A stretch of DNA of 36,851 bases, taken from positions 1 to 36,851 of the forward strand of contig NW_019091793.1 of the NCBI RefSeq assembly GCF_001949145.1, read 5' to 3'. This document shows, piece after piece, positions 32,320 to 36,851 of the stretch (the stretch's first letter is position 1; each line of letters opens with the position of its first letter). The notes beneath the pieces were generated by a model. It did no database searches. It saw nothing but the letters and a program-made list of their open reading frames with translations, and was not told the origin of the DNA. This DNA comes from Acanthaster planci. Taxonomy: Eukaryota > Echinodermata > Asteroidea > Valvatida > Acanthasteridae. The position numbers and the translations under genes were made by a program.

Positions 32320-34828
32320 GGAAGCATTTAGTTCGTGTGAAGTATTTCAAAATAACAATAAACACGTAACCATTTCAAAAACATTATAAATTCAACGTTT
32401 ATCCCATTAATTGTGACCGTAAAATTAATAAAAAGATCCTGCGTTTTCCCGCCCACAAAAACATCTCCTTTTGGCTGTTCGCGCTACCAAGCTGATTGGA
32501 TGACATCATCTCCAAACTATGCATGTACAGTGTACATGTATATTAGTGCACAGTACATGCAGTATAGCACGCATTAGACCACGTTGTGTTTGACGCAACT
32601 TGGCCAACAGGGCAAACACTGTTTCAGTTCAAGAAATATACGGTAGGATTGTGTGTTTTAATTTCTACCTTGAACTGGGATAAGATTTGCTACATCAAAC
32701 ACAATGTGGTCTTTTGCGCTATGTGCATGGACAGTGTACCTACATCGTTTGGGATGGCATCATCCGGTCAGATTGGGAGCGCAAACGGCCAAAAGGAAAT
32801 TTTTGTGGTCGGGGAAACGCATAGATAAATAAGGGTTTGCCACTATTTTGGCAAAATTGCCCTCTTAACAAATTGTAAGGATACATGTACCTACACACCA
32901 CTTTTTCCCTGATCTAATAAAAGAGCAGATATTTGATTGCCCACTATATTTACAAAGAACCAATCAAAATTACACAATTATCAATTAAACGTGACTAAGA
33001 AGTAATGAATGAAACGTTATAGAAAACGTGCACCTTACAATTAGCAATGTAAAAGAATTACATAACGCCTTTTCAAGACAAGTCGGGAGTACATGGGTAT
33101 ACATGTACAACTGCCACCCAGTGAACACAATAACTCCGAGTCGAGTTTACAAGAGAATAATAACGATAAGCTCAAACTTACGGTCAGCTGGCCGACATAG
33201 TAGATATTTCTCCCAAAGCACTGCCGGTTCAAGATCCGATCATCGGCGTGTATTAATTTCAAGCAAGCTTACGAAAACACAATTTGCAATGCTTTGGATG
33301 GTGATTGGTGTTAGAGTGGTGTATGCTATTTCAACCCGACCCGACCCAACCGGACCGGACCAGATCATCAAAACCCGCAAGTAGTATTGCCTGACTTTCA
33401 GCACGTAATCTTCATGGCGCTCATTACCAAAGTGCACGTGGGCAAGATCTGCGCTTGACAAAGGCGTAGCAACAGATTTTGTCTGATTTTGCACGCCCTG
33501 ATTGCAAAGTGAGGCGTCACCTTTCTTAATGGATTTCCAGGAAACAGAGCATATGTAATGAAATTTTTTCAGGACAAATCCAAATTGCAATAATCGTTTT
33601 ATTTTTCAATAGCATTAGCTTTGTGCCCTGCGTCAAAATTATGAAAGATGAAGTTTTAAATAACCCCCAAATAATTTTGTTTTTCACCTAATAAAATTGT
33701 GTGTTGCCAAATTTGATCAATATCTATCAAAAATGAGTTTTCTTGGTTCCAAAAATTAGATTCATATAAATAAATAGAAGACTCTCTTAATTGATTGCAC
33801 TCAAAAACTGGGAATCCGCCAGATAACTGTTTTGTAAAATAAGTTTGAATTTGAATTAAATTTTGGCGCCAAATCGTGTGAATCCAGACATTTTGTAATG
33901 GAAAAATACGTCACATTTCTCATCTAAAAAACTTTATGTCCTCATAAAACTGAATTCGTAGAGTCAGGATTTATTGCTTTGTCAAACTTTTGACAAAAAA
34001 GGGGACACCCTTGCACCATACTCTTGTAAGAGCAGACTTTTGAGTAGCATTCTTGTAGCGGCGAGTCACGGATCCAGTGCAGTCATGCATGCGTGTTTGC
34101 ATGTGTATGCGTGACATGCACAGGTTCATGCACACGTGCTGGGGCGGACACGACGACTTCGACGTCTCGGATAATAGCAGCGGAAGAGATGAACAGATAT
34201 TGTCACTAATTTAACGATTCTACCCTATGAAACGGTTTCAGTACGAAAGAAACGGTACAATCTAACAGAAAACCATCCTCGTGTTGGATTAATAATGAAT
34301 ACAAAATGGCTTTGAATCTTCGTCCACCACGAGCTCGATACGATTTGGAAGTGATTCAAAATGAACTGATTATTAGCAATTTTATACGACATATTCAAAA
34401 TAAATGCCTAGAATCAACGCAATAAGGGTGAATCTTTAAATTGGTGCCAGAGTTTGGTCTCAGCTCAGAAAACTCATTTTTATTAAAAACTAATCAATCA
34501 GTGCAAAATTTTGCAATTTCGACTTTTTTCGTTGTTGGAAAGGGTCCGTAAAATCCACGTTTTATACTGTTCTGAGATTTAAAAATCTTCCTATGGAATA
34601 AAATTGTGTGTTGTTCATGGTGCCATGTTTAGATCCTCCCGAAATTTATTTATACTTCTACACTTTGGTATTTTACGAGGTCAGTATGCCTTTGAAAACT
34701 TCTGCACTATAACGTCGCTGCCTGCACGAAAAACCGTTGTTTTCTTTTTGAAAATGCCATGAGTGCTTGTAATGAACGTCTCTATGGGGCTTGAACACAC
34801 GTGTGAGCTACATAAAACAACCTGTTAC
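32320..34828. other. Stretch with no recognisable gene
   Basis: This is AT-rich DNA with short frames on both strands lacking family resemblance. 32519-32560 has GCATGTAC and GTACATGC inverted around about 26 bp. 33335-33360 is a short CCGAC/GGACC-type repeat. 34060-34140 is rich in alternating TG/CA (GCATGCGTGTTTGCATGTG). ATAAAATTGTGTGTTG occurs at about 33692 and 34599. None supports a named feature. Confidence 0.45.
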
Positions 34829-35081
34829 AACTGATAATGTAGTGACCAACGTATAATGTATCACCAATCGATATTATATAACAAATTGACCGATTGTGTA
34901 TCGCAAACCGAAAATATATCACAAATTTGACCGATGGTGTTGCAAACTTTCAAACCTATAATGTATCACGTGTCGACGGATAATGTAGTAGCAAAAATAC
35001 TCTAGCCGATAATGTATCACCATAGAACAGATGATGTATCAACCGATAATGTATCAAATTATTAATCGATAATGAATCAGT
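34829..35081. repeat. Array of about 11 copies of a roughly 15-nt motif (CCGATAATGTATCAC)
   Basis: Variants occur at about 34831, 34850, 34890, 34908, 34931, 34955, 34976, 35006, 35029, 35042 and 35065, for example CCTATAATGTATCAC, CCGATAATGTATCAC and ATCGATAATGAATCA. They are all on the plus strand, irregularly spaced (13-40 nt). The array leads directly into an inverted-repeat arm, and the opposite arm at the window end carries the same motif in reverse (36837-36850). This looks like subterminal binding sites of a transposable element. Confidence 0.75.
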
Positions 35082-35102
35082 GCCCATCATGTTCTTGGTA
35101 AT

Positions 35103-35507
35103 ACTGTTTACCGCAAATGGTTCACTTGGGAGACATTCCCACAGGAATGTGCAGACAATTTTTCAAACTTTACCGTCCCATAATTCAATATTCCCTGATC
35201 CGATCTTAACCAAACTTTGCATGTTTTCCTTATCTATAATCTCTCACTAAATTTGGACGATAAAAATTTTCCTGCTTCTCGTAGTTGGGTCACTTGAAAT
35301 GTCAAAATGTCTCCCTAATGCCCGTTGTCTCCCCAATGTTGGAAAAAATCACCATGAAATGTCTCCAAAGCGACCTATTTGGAAATATACCGCAAATGAC
35401 TTGGCAAGGTTTCATAATCATGATGTCATTAGACTGACAGTTGCTGTGGGGCAAGTTTTTAAATACTTGTTTCGATCGAGTTGTATGGCCACCTGTTCTA
35501 GGGAAAT
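35103..35507. other. DNA between the two halves of the left arm
   Basis: These 405 bp interrupt the left arm and are absent from the right arm. Overlapping open frames on both strands (35299-35532 and 35302-35544) resemble no family. TCTCCCTAATG and TCTCCCCAATG form a small internal repetition at 35309-35337. Confidence 0.45.
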
Positions 35508-35544
35508 CTGTTATTCCTTCCTCCATGTTTGAACCCTGTCCCAT

Positions 35545-36772
35545 TACTGTGTTCGAAACCTAAAAAGTGATAGCCGGTACCATATTCAGCTTACAAGTGC
35601 TGTGACGTCATCAATCCGAAAGTTACGCGTTAATCATATTCCGCCGTACTGAACTTTATCGTTCCACAGGATGCGTCTAGGTTGCACTCGCCTTTTCTCT
35701 GACATCGTAATATTTGAAAATGAACTTGTCCGAACACATACACAATTGCCTTCAACGGCGCACCCAGGATTGGCAGCAAATTTCATGAACGAATGGCGGC
35801 AAAGCCAGATTCGTGAACCTTTTATGGTTTTGTTTGTTTTTTCTACAACGGTGCCATATAATAATTATTTACACCAGATTACTTTAATGATTTAATTCAG
35901 GCCTTTTAAATTCCCTACACACAGCCAAGTTGAAAAAAATAATTGGTTGTTGGATTCTGTAGTTAGATTTAGTCAAGGCGGATCAAGAACCCCCCGCATT
36001 TGTTTTTTTTTTTTTTGGGGGGGGGGGCCAAAGGTTAAATTTTTCCCCAAATGGGTCCAAAATTTGTACTGTGAGGTCTTTGGGCACCGTGGGGTTTGGG
36101 GTCCCAAAAATAGATTCTGGAAAAGGTGAATCAAAATGAGGCCTTTTCCCCTTTCCTTCCCTTTCCTTATCTCCTTTTCAGTTTTTCTTGTTTTGGCCTT
36201 TCCTTCCCTTTTCTGCACTTAATTTCTTTTCTCTTTTCTTCTATGTCAATCGTTTTACCTCCCTTCTAATTCCGTGAAGACAATTTCCACTTTTTGCTTG
36301 ACCAAAATCCCAACCCTGATGCTTGAAACACGTGAAAAAATCCCGATATCAGGCCCAGGGCAATGCCGGGGTGGGATCATGTATGGGGGAATAGGAACAT
36401 TACAAAATGAAAACTTACAGTAACAAAGGAAATCTAATTTGAATTACAATCATCATGTAGTCCAGTTTGACATATAGAAGTCAATTTCATATTCGTACAT
36501 ATAATAATTGACCGAAGTGGCCAACATAATTATGTAACTTGGACAACAATATTGCATAATACCCCAACACTCATTCTGCCCACCGAGTATTCGACCTAAC
36601 CTCGTTCCAAAAATAGCACCCTCTATCAATCAAGCCTTGATTCTACTCTGTAAAAGTCACCCCCACCACAAGACAAAATTTTGGATGCGCCAAGATTTTG
36701 GTTTTATGACGTAACAACACTTGGAATCAAAAGCTGACATTGCATCGGCCATCACGTTTTGGCTACGGACAT
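35545..36772. other. Interior of the inverted-repeat element
   Basis: It contains a run of 14 T followed by about 11 G (36003-36027) and pyrimidine-rich CCTTTCC-type sequence (36140-36260). The open frames 35671-35895, 35947-36129 and 35973-36218 (minus) are explained by composition. No transposase motif is seen. Confidence 0.45.
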
Positions 36773-36851
36773 AAAATGGGACAAGGTTCAAACATGGAGG
36801 AAGAAATAACTGATTACCAAGAACATAATGGGCACTGATACATTATCGGTT

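Larger units (their letters stand above)
35065..36851. mobile_element. Inverted-repeat element, right end cut by the window
   Basis: 35065-35102 (with CAGTGCCCATCATGTTCTTG) is reverse-complemented at 36813-36850, and 35508-35544 (with TCCTCCATGTTTGAACC) is reverse-complemented at 36773-36812. On the right the two blocks are adjacent; on the left they are separated by about 405 bp. The interior (35545-36772) has a T/G homopolymer stretch and pyrimidine-rich DNA but no recognisable transposase. The family is unknown; the element probably continues with more repeats beyond 36851. Confidence 0.7.

Noticed and set aside
32139-32327. Minus-strand open frame over the Penelope right end
   Set aside because: It is the antisense of the inverted terminal segment, also present at 31027-31209, not a gene.
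34060-34140. Alternating purine-pyrimidine stretch as a possible Z-DNA element
   Set aside because: Only short imperfect TG/CA runs; no further support.
34829-35081. CRISPR-like array
   Set aside because: Copies are degenerate, spacing is irregular (13-40 nt), the host is an animal, and the motif is tied to inverted arms of an element.
35947-36218. Gly/Lys-rich open frames on both strands
   Set aside because: They are produced by the T/G homopolymer and pyrimidine-rich tracts.

Overview
The window is animal genomic DNA, most likely from a marine invertebrate; the sequence does not let me name the phylum. It holds spliced genes with GT-AG introns, low gene density, and remnants of several animal transposon classes: a Polinton/Maverick, a Penelope-like element, LINE fragments, MITE and foldback elements, and a possible tRNA-derived SINE. 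There are no bacterial operons, rRNA genes or CRISPR arrays. Nearly all short open frames are chance or antisense frames.

Layout. 1-4181: no recognisable gene; three copies of a 168-bp tandem repeat carry TGACGTCA-type sites. 4182-9830: a broken Polinton with packaging ATPase, double-jelly-roll major capsid protein and a small membrane-protein gene on the minus strand, a small membrane-protein gene and the integrase on the plus strand, and protein-primed DNA polymerase B on the minus strand. Every large gene is frameshifted, and several key catalytic residues are lost. 10004-30618: 18 phase-consistent plus-strand exons (2688 nt, about 896 codons) of an ankyrin-repeat gene. The order and spacing of its repeats resemble the ankyrin region of the Mind bomb (MIB1/MIB2) E3 ubiquitin ligases. 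Both ends of this gene lie outside the window, and no RING, ZZ or MIB/HERC2 domain is visible.

The main observation is in this gene. A three-exon cassette (A 140 or 155 nt, B 127 nt, C 213 nt) occurs four times in tandem. It begins and ends in phase 0. Copies 2-4 have near-identical exons and alignable introns, whereas copy 1 is older and diverged. Copy 2 contains a truncated extra C exon that jumps directly into copy-3-type intron sequence, a recombination scar. LINE debris is shared between paralogous introns. Any A, B or C exon is phase-compatible with the others, so cassette number and choice could vary without breaking the frame.

The introns hold a 319-bp MITE, a foldback element with an interrupted arm and an embedded tRNA-like sequence, sense and antisense LINE fragments, and a decayed mobile-element-type ORF. 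31073-32307 is a 5'-truncated Penelope-like element with GIY-YIG remains, inverted ends and a 12-bp target-site duplication. 34829-36851 is the left part of an unidentified inverted-repeat element with an array of a roughly 15-nt motif (consensus CCGATAATGTATCAC); its other arm runs off the window.
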